Source: Prosopocoilus inquinatus (Eukaryota; Arthropoda; Insecta; Coleoptera; Lucanidae). Taken from it: a stretch of DNA of 64,000 nt. The position numbers were made by a program, and so were the translations under genes. Below are positions 43,980 through 54,830 of the stretch, one piece after another (position 1 is the stretch's first letter; every line of letters starts with the position of its first letter). Below the pieces are notes generated by a model, which was not told where the DNA came from, made no database searches, and was given only the letters and a program-made list of their open reading frames with translations. The stretch covers positions 45,291,001-45,355,000 of the forward strand of contig CM069876.1 in assembly GCA_036172665.1 (NCBI GenBank), in the 5' to 3' direction.

Positions 43980-45540
43980 AACTGTTTTCAAGCGTCGATT
44001 TCGTCATTTTCTCTTTTTTTTTAATAATTTCAAACCGATGATCCGATCGTCTTTTGTTTTTTCTTGACTCGATTTGATTCGATTTTATATTCGCCTTATT
44101 AATTTAGGTCAGGTTTTCCCAAGCTTTATTAAACATCGACTCTTTTTCAAATTTGTCTGAAACATTACGTCTTCTTTTGTTTTAAATTGCAATCTGTGAT
44201 TCTATTTGTCGTTGTTTCATTTTTTTTTTTTTTAATAATTATAAATCGATCCGATCGTCTTTTGTTTGTCATTTCTCTACTCGACTTTACTTGATTTTCT
44301 ATTCGCATTATTACTTTAAATCAGGGGTTTCCAACCTATTTTTTTTTAAAGCATCGCCCCTTCCCCCTCTTACGAGAAAATAAAAATTTCCGTCGACCTC
44401 CTTTAAATTTCTTTTTTGAAACATTAAATCACAATTATGTTAAATTATAATCTGCGATTTTTTTGACCCTGTTTCATTTTTTTTTAATAATTATAAATCG
44501 GTCCGATCGTCGTTTGTCTTTCGATTTAATTTAATTTAATATTCCCATTGTTAATTTAATTCTCAACTTTGTTTAAGCATCGACCCCTTACGAGAAAATA
44601 AAAATTCGCATTGAACCCTCCCCCCCCATTCAATTTTTCTAAAATATCTAAATTTTGTTAAATTGCAATCTGCGATTCTATTTGACCTTGTTTGATTTTT
44701 TTTTTTAATAATTATTATAAACCGATCCGATCGTCTTTTGTCTTTCCTTGACTGTATTTGCTTTGATTTTTATTCGCATTATTAGTTTCATTCTCTTTTG
44801 TTTTTCTTCTTTTGTTCAAATTTTCCTTTTTGATTCGATCGAATTTTTATTTTCGTCTTGCCTTCCATCGCCGATCGTCTTTTTGTTTTTGTTTTGGTTT
44901 TTATGTTTCTTATTCGACTTTAATTCATTCAATTTTTAATTGAATCAAGTGATCTATTCTTTTGTTTTCTTTCTTTCGTTCGATTTCGATTTCGCGATTT
45001 TACTTTCTAGCTATCAGTCGATCGTCTTTTATTTAGGTTTTTTTACACACATTTTATTTTCGTCGATCGGTCGTCGATTTTCTCCGTTATTCGAGTCGAC
45101 TTTATTTTATTTATTTACTTTTTTATTATTAATAAATTAAACTATAGTAAATTATTTATTATTTTTTCGACACGATTTTATTTTGTTTCCGTCGATCGTC
45201 TTTTGTTTTTTCTTTTACTCGATTTTCTTTTGTCGATTGACCGCCGTTCTCCTCTTTTTTCTCCGTTATTCGAGTTGACTTCTTTTTATTTATTTACTTT
45301 TTATTATTAATCATTTAAATTATAATAATTTTTTTTTAATGTTTTCAACACGATTTTATTTTGTATCTGTCGAACGTCTTTTGTTTTGCTTTTTTTTTTC
45401 TTCTTTTACTTTAGTTTCTTTTCGTCGAGTGATCGCCGTTTTCCTCTTCTTTCTCCGTTATTCGATTTGACTTTATTTCATTTATTTATTTTTTATTGTC
45501 ATTCGTTCGATTTAATTCTTGACAGCGTTTTGATGTTCCG
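43980..45540 (+). repeat. Degenerate array around CGATCGTCTTTTGTTT
   Basis: The motif or a one-to-two-base variant occurs at about 44044, 44252, 44504, 44728, 44872, 45019, 45193 and 45369, at 145-250-bp spacing. In the first four units it follows 'taataattataaa.cgatc'; in the last ones it precedes 'ctccgttattcga.t.gact' and 'ttatttattta'. The plus strand is pyrimidine-rich. Confidence 0.75.
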
Positions 45541-45638
45541 AACTATTTTTTAAACCTGAAAACGTTATTAAAGACTTACGCAAGTATTATTAGCAGACTG
45601 AGGACATGTAGGAACCTTGCTATGATTACGTAGTACGC

Positions 45639-45738
45639 GGACCAATGAAGAGCCGTTCATTGTATGTGTAGCCATGGCAACGCGCAACGCCTCGAAACGT
45701 CCGCACTCTAATTATTGTATTGCATTGTAAGTATAAAA
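45639..45738 (+). promoter_or_regulatory. Candidate promoter: CCAAT, RFX X-box and TATA
   Basis: The order is CCAAT near 45641, GTAGCCATGGCAAC at 45668-45681 (an RFX X-box half-palindrome with one mismatch to GTTGCCATGGCAAC), and TATAAAA at 45732-45738. The patch is less AT-rich than its neighbours and not part of any array I can see. A plus-strand transcript would start near 45762. No coding exon was recognised downstream, so the product, if any, is unknown. Confidence 0.4.
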
Positions 45739-45995
45739 ACCGCGAAACTCAATGTGCGATAATTTTTCTTCGATGCAATTAAGTAATTTGTCTGTCATCT
45801 TACATTGGGATTGAGTGTGCGTAGATTATTTATTTTATTACTTTATTGATATCATTACGTCGACATCAATATTTGATTTGCCGTAATGAATTGGACATCG
45901 GCGTAAACACGTTAATGCAAAAACACTATAATGTGATCGATCTTCACCGAATGAATTGAGTTTTTCTTTTTTCATTTGAGAATAGGTAGCGCACT

Positions 45996-46005
45996 GTGAC
46001 GTCAC
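45996..46005. promoter_or_regulatory. Perfect CRE palindrome GTGACGTCAC
   Basis: This is a full CREB/ATF-type site about 260 bp downstream of the candidate TATA box. No repeat partner surrounds it, unlike the TGACGTCA sites in 29.2-30.4 kb. Confidence 0.45.
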
Positions 46006-46299
46006 GACCAATCAAATTTAATGATCTCCACTTTTTCGATTTCAGGAGAAAGAAAAAAAAATACTTTCTCTTATACATGCACTTCATGTCCTGCACAAAT
46101 TAATACGGTGGGTCAATGAGAGGCAACGCGTTAACGAAACAGAGGCAGAAAAATCGAACCTATTGATTACGTGGTTACATGCCAGCTGTTCCGGCGACTC
46201 GAAGAATCTAATCTAAATTGTAATCAAACGTAGGTGAATAATATCGTTTGAGGACTACACATAAAAATACAAATTTATAATCTATATTGGATAATAAAG

Positions 46300-46460
46300 T
46301 TCGAACTTCACGTGAATCACCCTGTATAAGACGTTGGTGGTCTTATTTAGGGTGATTCGACGCTTTACTACGTGTGGCCAAGGTGTACTTATTTTGAATC
46401 ACCCTATATAAGACGATGGTACTCTACACAGGGTTATTCGGAATAAGTATCCGTTGGGTC
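46300..46460. repeat. Inverted 'gaatcaccct' termini
   Basis: 'gaatcaccctgtataagacg' at 46315 and its inverse 'cttatttagggtgattcg' at 46343 form a hairpin. A second pair lies at 46398 and 46430. These match the ends of the element at 47366-48138 and are probably clustered element remnants. Confidence 0.6.
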
Positions 46461-46799
46461 CAGTCGGTCAATACACTGGAAAGAGTTCTTATTTCAATGA
46501 AAATGGAATGAAAACAGCAATTATGAAAATTTATGTTCGCGCCCGCTGACCGTCGGAAAATAAACACACGTGGAGTTTCCACGCAAACTCGCTGGGAAAA
46601 CGTTTTTGTTTTAAAAATAACCACCTGATTGTACGCGAAGTAGAATTGTTTACTTTGAAATGTTTTCGTAAAAGAGAACGGAAATTTTGAAAAAGGATTC
46701 GTTTCGATAAATACGCAAAAAAACAAACGAAAAAATACAACGTAAACACACGTGGTTGCATCACAAATATGTTGAAGAGAAGATCCGCGGAGTGTTTTT

Positions 46800-47330
46800 G
46801 TGTTTTTTTTTTTATATTGTTAAGGCCTCCTGGTCACGTTTTCGTGTGTGGCCGAATTCACGATCCACACACTCCTCATCATCATCATAATTACAATTGC
46901 TAATCGCCGATTATATTATACTTCGAGCTGGAGTGGAAACTGAAGCCGCTCGATATTTATGATGAAAAACATCGTCCTGACGCAACTTTCTTATTATTAT
47001 TCTCCGCAATTATCGATAAAACGTGACCGCAATTTCAACTTCGACTTTGAACGATCTGTTTCTGGGTACATACGTAATAAATAATAAGAAGATTGATTAT
47101 TGTTATATGAGGAAACAAAGCGTCGATGATGTTAATAATTATAATCCGGTAAGTTTGACCGCCGGGCCGTTCACGATCTTGCCAGGTGATTTTCAGGGAT
47201 CCCGTTCGCCCGAAAACCACAAAACAGCTGTGGGCCAAAACTCTCACGTAAGAGTAGAAAAAAAAGGGGCACCTAAAATATTTGGGCGACGTCAATTGGC
47301 TGTCTAAAAACAACTTTCCATAAAAAGTAA
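46800..47330. other. Unique patch with a strong splice donor
   Basis: On the plus strand an ATG at 47107 opens MRKQSVDDVNNYNP and runs in phase 0 straight into ccg|gtaagt (GT at 47149). It could be a short first exon of an upstream gene or a chance combination. Reading continues past the donor to 47307 without homology. Confidence 0.2.
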
Positions 47331-47365
47331 CCAGTGACGTAACTACAAATTTTATGTACTGCATA

Positions 47366-48138
47366 TACAGGGTGATTCGAAATAAGTGCTTGATCCATTA
47401 CCCACAGGGCTACAGGTAATAGGTGCGGTTAATTAAAAAAAAAACTCGAGTACACTTTAATTTTCTCTAGATTAATTCGTTCGTGTCAATCTGACTTTTA
47501 TTGACAATGTGACAGATATTTTTATTGTCAAAAATAACCTGCTTGAAAAATGACAAGGAATGTAATCAAAAAAGACAAAAGATTTCGCATCCTTGACTTT
47601 TCCGAGTACGCCATTTGTAAATATAAACCTGACTTTATATTTCTGACGCTTGGTACAAATACTATTTCTAGTAATTCTGACGTTTAATATAAATTTCAAG
47701 ATGCCTCTTTTCAATTCCGCTCGAAAATAACAGTAGATATCTACTAATAATTTTTCCGGGCGATATTTGATCAGAAGGAACACTTGTTGCGACATTTCAG
47801 TTAATTAAATTTTTGACATTTCAAATAGTTTTTTTTTTACATAAACATAACCTCAATAAAAGCTTGACTGACCAAGTTTGTGTAAACAGGCTTGACGTGT
47901 CAAATTCTTGTTGCATACGAACAAACAAAACAATCGAACTTATGAAATGAATCACCCAGAATTTTCACGACCTTACCAAGCACACAATTACATTTTTATT
48001 ATGATTTTATTTTATTTATTGTACTTTGTCGGCGAACTTGATTAATATGCTTTTAATTAAATTTTTTAATTATTTCTCGGTATTTCGTACTTGCATGACC
48101 TTAGAACTGATCCAATACTTATTTCGGAACACCCTGTA
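47366..48138. mobile_element. 773-bp element with TACAGGGTG ends
   Basis: Left end TACAGGGTGATTCGAAATAA and right end (inverted) TACAGGGTGTTCCGAAATAA are followed on both sides by gt/ga..t(t/g)gatc. There is no transposase frame. The same terminus appears alone or in tandem at 29009, 29505, 29999, 32175 and 46430, so this family seeded the 490-bp array. Confidence 0.75.
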
Positions 48139-48219
48139 AAAAGGATTACATAATCCCTACAAGAAAAATATTTTTTTTTTCAAACGTACGACCGAATGAT
48201 TAGTTAAAAGGGCTGTTAA

Positions 48220-48320
48220 TTAATAACGAAGTGAACGAGCTATGCCAACGGGGTTGTAAAAATTCTGCGTGCGACTGAAATCGAAACAGCCGGCAGTTGA
48301 CGGTCAAGGTAAGGCGCTAG
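48220..48320 (+). other. Possible non-coding first exon with donor at 48309
   Basis: A small less AT-rich patch ends ggtcaag|gtaagg, a strong donor. The only ATG before it opens a five-codon frame. Nothing else supports transcription. Confidence 0.15.
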
Positions 48321-48654
48321 CGTCAACGCAGCGTGTATTGGAGGGACTTTTAGCAACCATCCTGTTGGCTGTTGGCATCACTGCAATTATCGAATAAACA
48401 GTAACATCTAATTGATCGATTGTTTTGTTTGTTTGATTTGATTCAAGCAATTTTGACAGAATTAAAATAAAAAAAAAAAACTTTGCTAAGTGAGTGTAAT
48501 TCACTGGAAATCAAGAAAGGAGAAAAAGTGAAACAAAAGACAACCGATCGGTCGCATTTTGTTTTGTTGCTGTGTTTTATTGGTTAGGCTAGCTTTTTTT
48601 TCAAAAAAAAAGAAATTCGTAACTCGTTACCATTTTATTAACAAGTACAATCGA

Positions 48655-48905
48655 AAGCAAAAATAAATAGTAGATAAAAACAGCTTCCTGTAATTGGCCG
48701 GACGCTCTCTAAAAATGGTATTGTTTGAAAAATGCGACTTCATCGATGACATTTAAAAATCTTGAAGCTTTCAAATCTGAAAAACTTAAAACTTTTTTGT
48801 TTTGTAAAATCGTAAAATCTGTAAAGTCGTATTTAAAAGATTAAAATTTTGAAAAGGAACATTTACAGGAAACTGTTTTTGTCTAGATACTATTTCTTTG
48901 TTTTG
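48655..48905. mobile_element. MITE of the ACAGTTTCCTGTAA family, copy 2
   Basis: Ends TCGAAAGCAAAA...ATAGTAGA and the inverse (tctagatactatttctttg) flank 'acagcttcctgtaat' and its partner 'ttacaggaaactg'. The body is longer than in copies 1 and 3 because of an internal A/T-rich expansion near 48780-48830. Confidence 0.75.
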
Positions 48906-48982
48906 GACGTAAGTAGGGAAGGATGAGAAGAAAAGAAACAGTTGCTAAGTTGAGAGTTCATTCATATTTTTTTTCTTTTTTT

Positions 48983-49790
48983 TAAGAGAAACAAATAGCC
49001 AAAAAAAATTTTACTTTATTTTTTCGTTGTTAGTTTTGGCGAAGGACGAACAAAAACTCGCTGGCTGAAATTCAAATTTGACTGAGTGCAAGTAAGTAAG
49101 TAAGTAAGCTTTATTTGCAATAATGGTGAACAGCAAAGAGAAACAAATGGCAAAAAAATAGTCAATCGATCGTCCGTTGTTTCTTTTTTTCCAATTTTTA
49201 ATTTTATCTTTTCGTTTTTAGTTTTGGCGAAAAACAAAAAAAAAAACTCGCTGGCTCAAATTCACATTTGACCAACTGAGTGCAAAAAATATTTTTTTTT
49301 AAGAGAAACAAATGACCAAAAGATAATCGATCGATCGTCTTTTGTTTCTTTTTTTTCAATTTTTTATTTTATTTTTTCGTTTTTAGTTTTGGCGAAGGAC
49401 GAACAAAAACTCGCTGGCTGAAAATCAAATTTGACTGGGTGCAAAAAAGATTTTTTTTTAAGAGAAACAAATGACAAAAAAATAGCCAATCGATCGTCCT
49501 TTGTTTCTTTTTTTCCAATTTTTAATTTTATCTTTTCGTTTTTAGTTTTGGCGAAAAACAAAAAAAAACTCGCTGGCTCAAATTCACATTTGACCAACTG
49601 AGTGCAAAAAATAATTTTTTTTTAAGAGAAACGAATGGCCAAAAGATAGTCGATCGATCGTCTTTTGTTTCTTTCTTTCCAATTTTTTATTTTATTTTTT
49701 CGTTTTTAGTTTTGGCGAAGAACCACCAAAAAAAAATCGCTGGCTCAAATTCAAAATTGACCAACAGAGTGCTAAAAAAGAAAGAAAAAA
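48983..49790 (+). repeat. ~162-bp tandem array with CGATCGTCTTTTGTTT
   Basis: The anchor 'aagagaaacaaat' recurs at 48983, 49136, 49301, 49460 and 49624. Units carry 'atcgatcgtc(t/c).ttgtttc', 'ttcgtttttagttttggcga' and 'aaaactcgctggct(g/c)aaa'. The first unit lacks the motif and has instead a (TAAG)n run near 49089-49108. Confidence 0.88.
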
Positions 49791-49799
49791 ACGAAAGAG

Positions 49800-52080
49800 A
49801 CATTTTGTTCTTACTCAGGCAAAGTGACGGTTAAAAATTAAATTAAAAATAAGAAAAAATAAAAGAAAATCTACCGAAAATAATGAATTAATAAATTAAT
49901 AAATAAAGAGGAAAATTATCGTATTGAAAAAAGACGATCGATTTTGGTATTTCTACGTTTCGTTTGATCCGTGTAGTTTGAACAAAAATGGAAAGCGTTT
50001 AATTTTGATTGGCGCAAACGGTTTTCAATCAAAAACAAAATAAAGTCAAATAAAATTTTTGAAACCTAACCTCAAATAACGTTTTCGGAACGACTTCTTA
50101 CAACCGAAATGTTACGAAATGTCGCGTCGATTCAATTAATTTTAATTAATTAACCTTGGTCATTTGTCTCTGACCTAAGTGAACTTGATTTTTGAAAATA
50201 AATACACAACTAAAAAATAGAAAATAAGCAAACGTTAAGAGTTAAAATTCAAAAAAATTTAACGAATGGAGACATGCAGTTCTAGACCAACAAAAAAGAA
50301 AAGAAAACGCAATAAAAATGAAATGCGAAATAACGAAAAAAAAAACAATTAAAAGAAATTAAAAATAAATTGAAATAACGGGAAACTAAAACAAAAAAAA
50401 TAGCACAATCGAAAAACATAATTTCATGAATTAGCAGTAACTAAAAATAAATAAATAAATTAAAAAAATTGCAAAACTAAATTCATTGTAACTTCATTGA
50501 CGATTCAGTAAAAAATAATACGGAAAAGATGAGGGAAAAGTTCAAGCTTCAGAACAGGCAATAAAATTGAAAATATAGTTTCTTAAAAATTAAACAAAAA
50601 AAAATGAACTAACGTGTGTACAACATTGTTTCAACACTGATCATGCTTCTGTTGCGCTTCTGATTGCGTGATCGGAGAAAGTTGTTCGGAATGGTTCGTT
50701 AATTGTCCTTGGTTATTGCTAAATGTTAATTTATTAAACAAGACGATTTTTTTTTCTTTATTACTCGGCTCGCGTGAGTGGGATTTACCATTATCCTAGC
50801 GTGTCCTAGCCTAGGTTAACTATTCAAGTAAAAGTGTTCTTGGCTTTAGCCTAGTCATAGTCATGAGTCATCAGTTTTCGGCGATAGAGGGCGCACAGCT
50901 GTTTGTCTTAAACTATTCTTATTTAACAACAATCTGCAGCATTGACTGCTGTTAAAAAAATCAAAATTCCGAATTCCTAAGAAAGGGAAAAAATTCAGGT
51001 TGCTATTTGTGTTTCTTTCTTTTTTCACAGAATTTTTGGTGTCAACTAAAACCTCCAACGAATTTTATGAAACCAGTAAGTAATGAAACGAAAATTAAAG
51101 AGACAATAAAAATTCAAATGACTCAAAACCCAAGTAAACAAAGTCAGGTTACTTAAAAAGAAACAATGACGACAAATTTTAAAGTTAAAAAGAAAAGAAA
51201 ATTAAAAGATACAAAATATTTTTGATGGACAAATTGACAAGGAAAATTATTTTAGATTAAAAATACGCCGCGAGATGGCACGACCTAAACCGTTGTTACA
51301 AAAAAAAAAATTTTTTCATCGGACAAGAAACTATTTTATTTATTTAAAAAATAAGAACCTGCGATCACGTTTTTAATGAGAATCTGCCGACTTTATTTAT
51401 TTATTTAGAATAAATTAATGCCAATGTCAAATATTTATTATACACTACATTGAGACTTCATTAAATTTAAACGTGCCAACTCGAAAAATAAACAACTATC
51501 AATAGAAGGTACTAACTGATTAGCAAATTAAACTAAATATGTATAAGCTTGTCATGAAAAAAAAAAAAAAATCAAAAATCATCACTGACGTCAGTGACGT
51601 CTTTCAAATCTACACTATCGCTGACTACTGAGATTTATTTTATTAGATTGGCTACACTTTTCAATGTTTATGTTGGTACTCTGCTCTCTGACTCTAATAA
51701 TTTGAATCCTTATTTTTACCAATACTTACAATATTGATTATTTCCGTCATAACAACGTCAGCTAACTAACTATGAAAATTATGACAAGTACTACGTTCTG
51801 CCAATTCCTCAGGGCTCCCAACTTATAACTTTGCCCCAATCATTTAATACCACGCGGTATATTTTATTAACTTATTTAATTAACCTAGTCATCGTGTATT
51901 TTTGCATTTATTATTCTATTAAAAATATGTATCTAGCAATAATTTTTTTTCCGTGTGTTTGTTGTTCCCTACACATGGTGTCCAACTGTAATTAGACATG
52001 CGACCAAAATTTGCTGCAAATTCTAACATCTCCCGATCATTAAAAATCGCTCCTGTAACGAGATTGGACGAGAACATTTA
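49800..52080. other. A-rich upstream sequence, no gene recognised
   Basis: It is mostly unique and purine-rich on the plus strand (49800-50620). It holds 'aaagacgatcgattttgg' near 49931 and a 14-bp CRE-like palindrome CACTGACGTCAGTG at 51583-51596. Confidence 0.35.
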
Positions 52081-52299
52081 AATTCCCCGCCTAATAGTTG
52101 CGGTGGCAACACTGATTTAGATTACCCATTCGTTTCAGTTTTGTTTCGTATGTAGAACGTTTCTTTTGTAAAAACAATAAAAAAAAGTTTGTAAAACTCC
52201 CAATTTTCTTTATTATTTTATCGCACATGGAAAATCGCTTTTCATTCCGACATCCGACTAACAGTGCGGTAAAACAAAACAAACAAGTCCCATCCGTCC

Positions 52300-52690
52300 G
52301 GTTTTAAATATTTATCCCCGAAATTTATTGCCGTCGAAGCCGATAAATTACGGCGTGACATCCGGGAAATCCCCCCCGCGTGAATTTGTCAATTATTTAG
52401 TAAAAAGCGACCGCACGTTATAAATTTTTAATCCGCCTCTGTTTAGGTACTGCACGTTGCTTACGGATGCGTTATGTTGCGTTGCGTTGAGTTTACGTTC
52501 GAAGGAGCACACGCGCTGCCTCGCTTTTTTTTTTAACACCGACACTTTCGCTCACTCGGTCGTTGCAATGAACACACGTGACTTCGATTGGCAACACTTC
52601 CTGGGAGCGAAATATGAATTGCAAGGTGCGTTGGATCGCGTCCAACTAAACGATGAAGACATTCACCGTAATTAATGATAATTGCCGAAC
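52300..52690 (+). other. GC-richer patch with a candidate first exon
   Basis: The patch is clearly richer in G and C than its neighbours. On the plus strand an ATG at 52569 opens MNTRDFDWQHFLGAKYELQ and reaches caag|gtgcgt (GT near 52626), a usable donor; the frame itself runs on to 52675. No known family is recognised. It could equally be a regulatory segment. Confidence 0.25.
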
Positions 52691-52786
52691 GCCTGCAATT
52701 CGTATATTAATACAGACAGTGGATGCAGTGTTGCCAACTCAATGCATTTTTCACTAAATCTTGCATATTCGCAATTATAATTATTA

Positions 52787-53158
52787 AGTGCTTTCTTTCG
52801 CTCACAAAATCGTGATCCAAACGTGTTTTGATTCAAAAAGAGACAGTGGGCGCGTTCAGCGGGCGCTCAGCAGCTGAGTTGCTTACTCAGCGGTCGTTTG
52901 TGATTGGCTTTTACCTTAATGTGAGCCAATCACAAACTTTTGCTGAGTAAGCAACTCAGCCGCTGAGCGTCCCTGAACGCAGCCATTCTTTTCTTTGAAT
53001 CTCTCCAATTTTAAAACTTGTTTGGATTGAATCATGGTTATTTACAAATGAACTGTCAATCAAAAATTCAAGTCCAGGGTGTTTTGTTGCAACAACTACG
53101 AAATTCAGATCCAAACCATTCGAAACACGATTGAAACTTTTAAGCGAAAGAAAGCGCC
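52787..53158. mobile_element. GGTGCTTTCTTTCGCT MITE, copy 1, interrupted
   Basis: Inverted ends (a)GTGCTTTCTTTCGCT and AGCGAAAGAAAGCGCC lie between TA dinucleotides (52785-52786 and 53159-53160). The intact sister copy at 56132-56349, in the opposite orientation, is 218 bp. This copy is longer by an inserted palindromic element at about 52847-52998. Confidence 0.88.
52848..52984. mobile_element. Palindromic MITE nested in the copy above
   Basis: 'gcgttcagcgggcgctcag', 'gctgagttgcttactcagc' and 'gtttgtgattggct' pair with their inverses on the right, leaving a loop of only about 15 bp. Alignment with the intact sister copy shows the insertion begins near 52847 and sequence returns near 52998. 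No clear target duplication was found. Confidence 0.82.
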
Positions 53159-53164
53159 TATTAC

Positions 53165-53391
53165 ACAAAAAAAATAGTAGACAGTTACAGTTTTCTGTAA
53201 TTTTTCTGTCTTCAAAGTGGCACTGTTTAAGTACGATTTCAGAGATTTTACAAAAGTTTCAAGCTTGTCAAATCTGATAGCTGTCAAAATTTTTAAGTGT
53301 CACCTCCGAAGTCACATTTAAACCGTGCTAGTTTGAAGAAAGAAAAGTTACAGGAAACTGTAATAATTGTCTACTATTTTTTGCTTTCGAC
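53165..53391. mobile_element. MITE of the ACAGTTTCCTGTAA family, copy 3
   Basis: 'atagtagacagttacagttt' and its inverse flank a body shared with copy 1 (tggcactgtttaagtacgat). The right end continues to ttgctttcga. The matching left end is missing because the GGTGC-type MITE abuts it. Confidence 0.8.
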
Positions 53392-53399
53392 TGTTCAGA

Positions 53400-54830
53400 T
53401 TCGGTGTCCAGTTTATAACACCAATTCTCCGGCGTACGCCTACAGATGGCGCTGATGTTATTGCGCGGGAACTTTAGAATTCAAGCAGACTCTTTTTAAT
53501 TTGCGAAAAATTTGCATTGTCTCGCTGGTATTTTAAAGCAAAAATTAAAAACTATAAAAAAAAATTACAACACCAATTCTTCGGCATACGTACAGATGGC
53601 GCTGATGTTATTGCGCGGGAACTTTAAATTTAAGCTGACTTTCTTAATTTTCGAAAAACTTGCATTGTCTCGTTCGTGTTTTAAAACAAAAATTAAAAAC
53701 TATAAGAAAAATTACAACACCAATTCTTCGGCATACGTACAGATGGCGTTGATGTTATTGCGAGTGAACTTTTGAATTTAAGCTGACTTTCTTAATTTTT
53801 GAAAAACTTGCATTGTCTCGTTCGTGTTTTAAAACAAAAATCAAAAACTCTAAAAAAAAAAATTATAACACCATTTCTTCAGCGTACGTACAGAAGGCGC
53901 TGATGTTATTACGCGGGAACTTTTGAATTTAAGCTGACTTTCTAATTTTTTGAAACATTTGCATTGTCTCGCTCGTATTTTAAAACAACAATTAAAAATT
54001 CTCATTTTCATTAAAAGAAAATGCATCAGTTCCGTCGTTTAAGCACAGATGGCGCTGATACCGTTGTTTTAATTTGAATTTTTGTGAAAATTGTAGTGCC
54101 GCATTCGGAGTCGGTGATAGCAAGTTAATGGTTTCCAATTAATCTTAAACTGAACGAAAATCCGCTAGTTCTCTTGCGTAAGTTGAGGTGGCGCCAATGT
54201 CATCGTACTGCGCACGAAATTTTAAAATCAAGTTTGTTCACTTCATTTCTATTTCATAGTAGAAAACGAAATAAAAAATCCCAGATTCCCTTACGTAGTT
54301 CCCTTGCGTGAAGAGGGATGGCGCTGATGTCACGGCAACAAATCAATTTTCGAATTTTTATGATTGAGGAAGTTGCGGTGCCCCGTTCGTTCGAATTGAA
54401 TTATTGTGGGGAACTTTTAAATTTATTAGAAATTGTATTATTATTATTATTACTTAATTCGCTTTCGAAAACAAATCCAAAAGTTCTTTTTATATTGAAG
54501 GGACGCGAATTAATTCCCCGGGGTAACTAGAGATGGCGCTGATAACAATGCGTCGCAAGAAGTTTTGATTCTTTCATGTTTGAGAAATGTTGCCACAGAT
54601 TAAGCGATAATAGATTGGTTCTCTTGCGTTACTAGAGATGGCGCTGATGTTATTGCGTGCGAACTTTTAAATTTTTAATTCTTGGTTGTCTTAGATATTG
54701 TAGGTATTGCTTCTCTCGTTTGCTTTTGAAACAAAATAAATAATCCCAAAGGAAACGAATTAGTTCCGTCGTGTAACTGGAGATGGCGCTCTGATATCAA
54801 TGCGCCGCAAGAATTTTTACACGGATTCAG
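53400..54830 (+). repeat. ~145-bp decaying array with AGATGGCGC
   Basis: Ten units each carry AGATGGCGCTGATG or a variant: 53444, 53594, 53741, 53892, 54047, 54186 (AGGTGGCGC), 54316, 54531, 54636 and 54781. The left units also share 'aacaccaattcttcggcata', 'gcattgtctcg(t/c)' and 'ttttaaaacaaaaattaaaa'. To the right only the AGATGGCGC core stays well conserved while the rest drifts. Confidence 0.88.

Noticed and set aside
53512..53775. 87-codon frame with an internally repeated peptide
   Set aside because: The peptide repeat simply mirrors the 145-bp DNA array, and unit length changes break the frame in the next copy.
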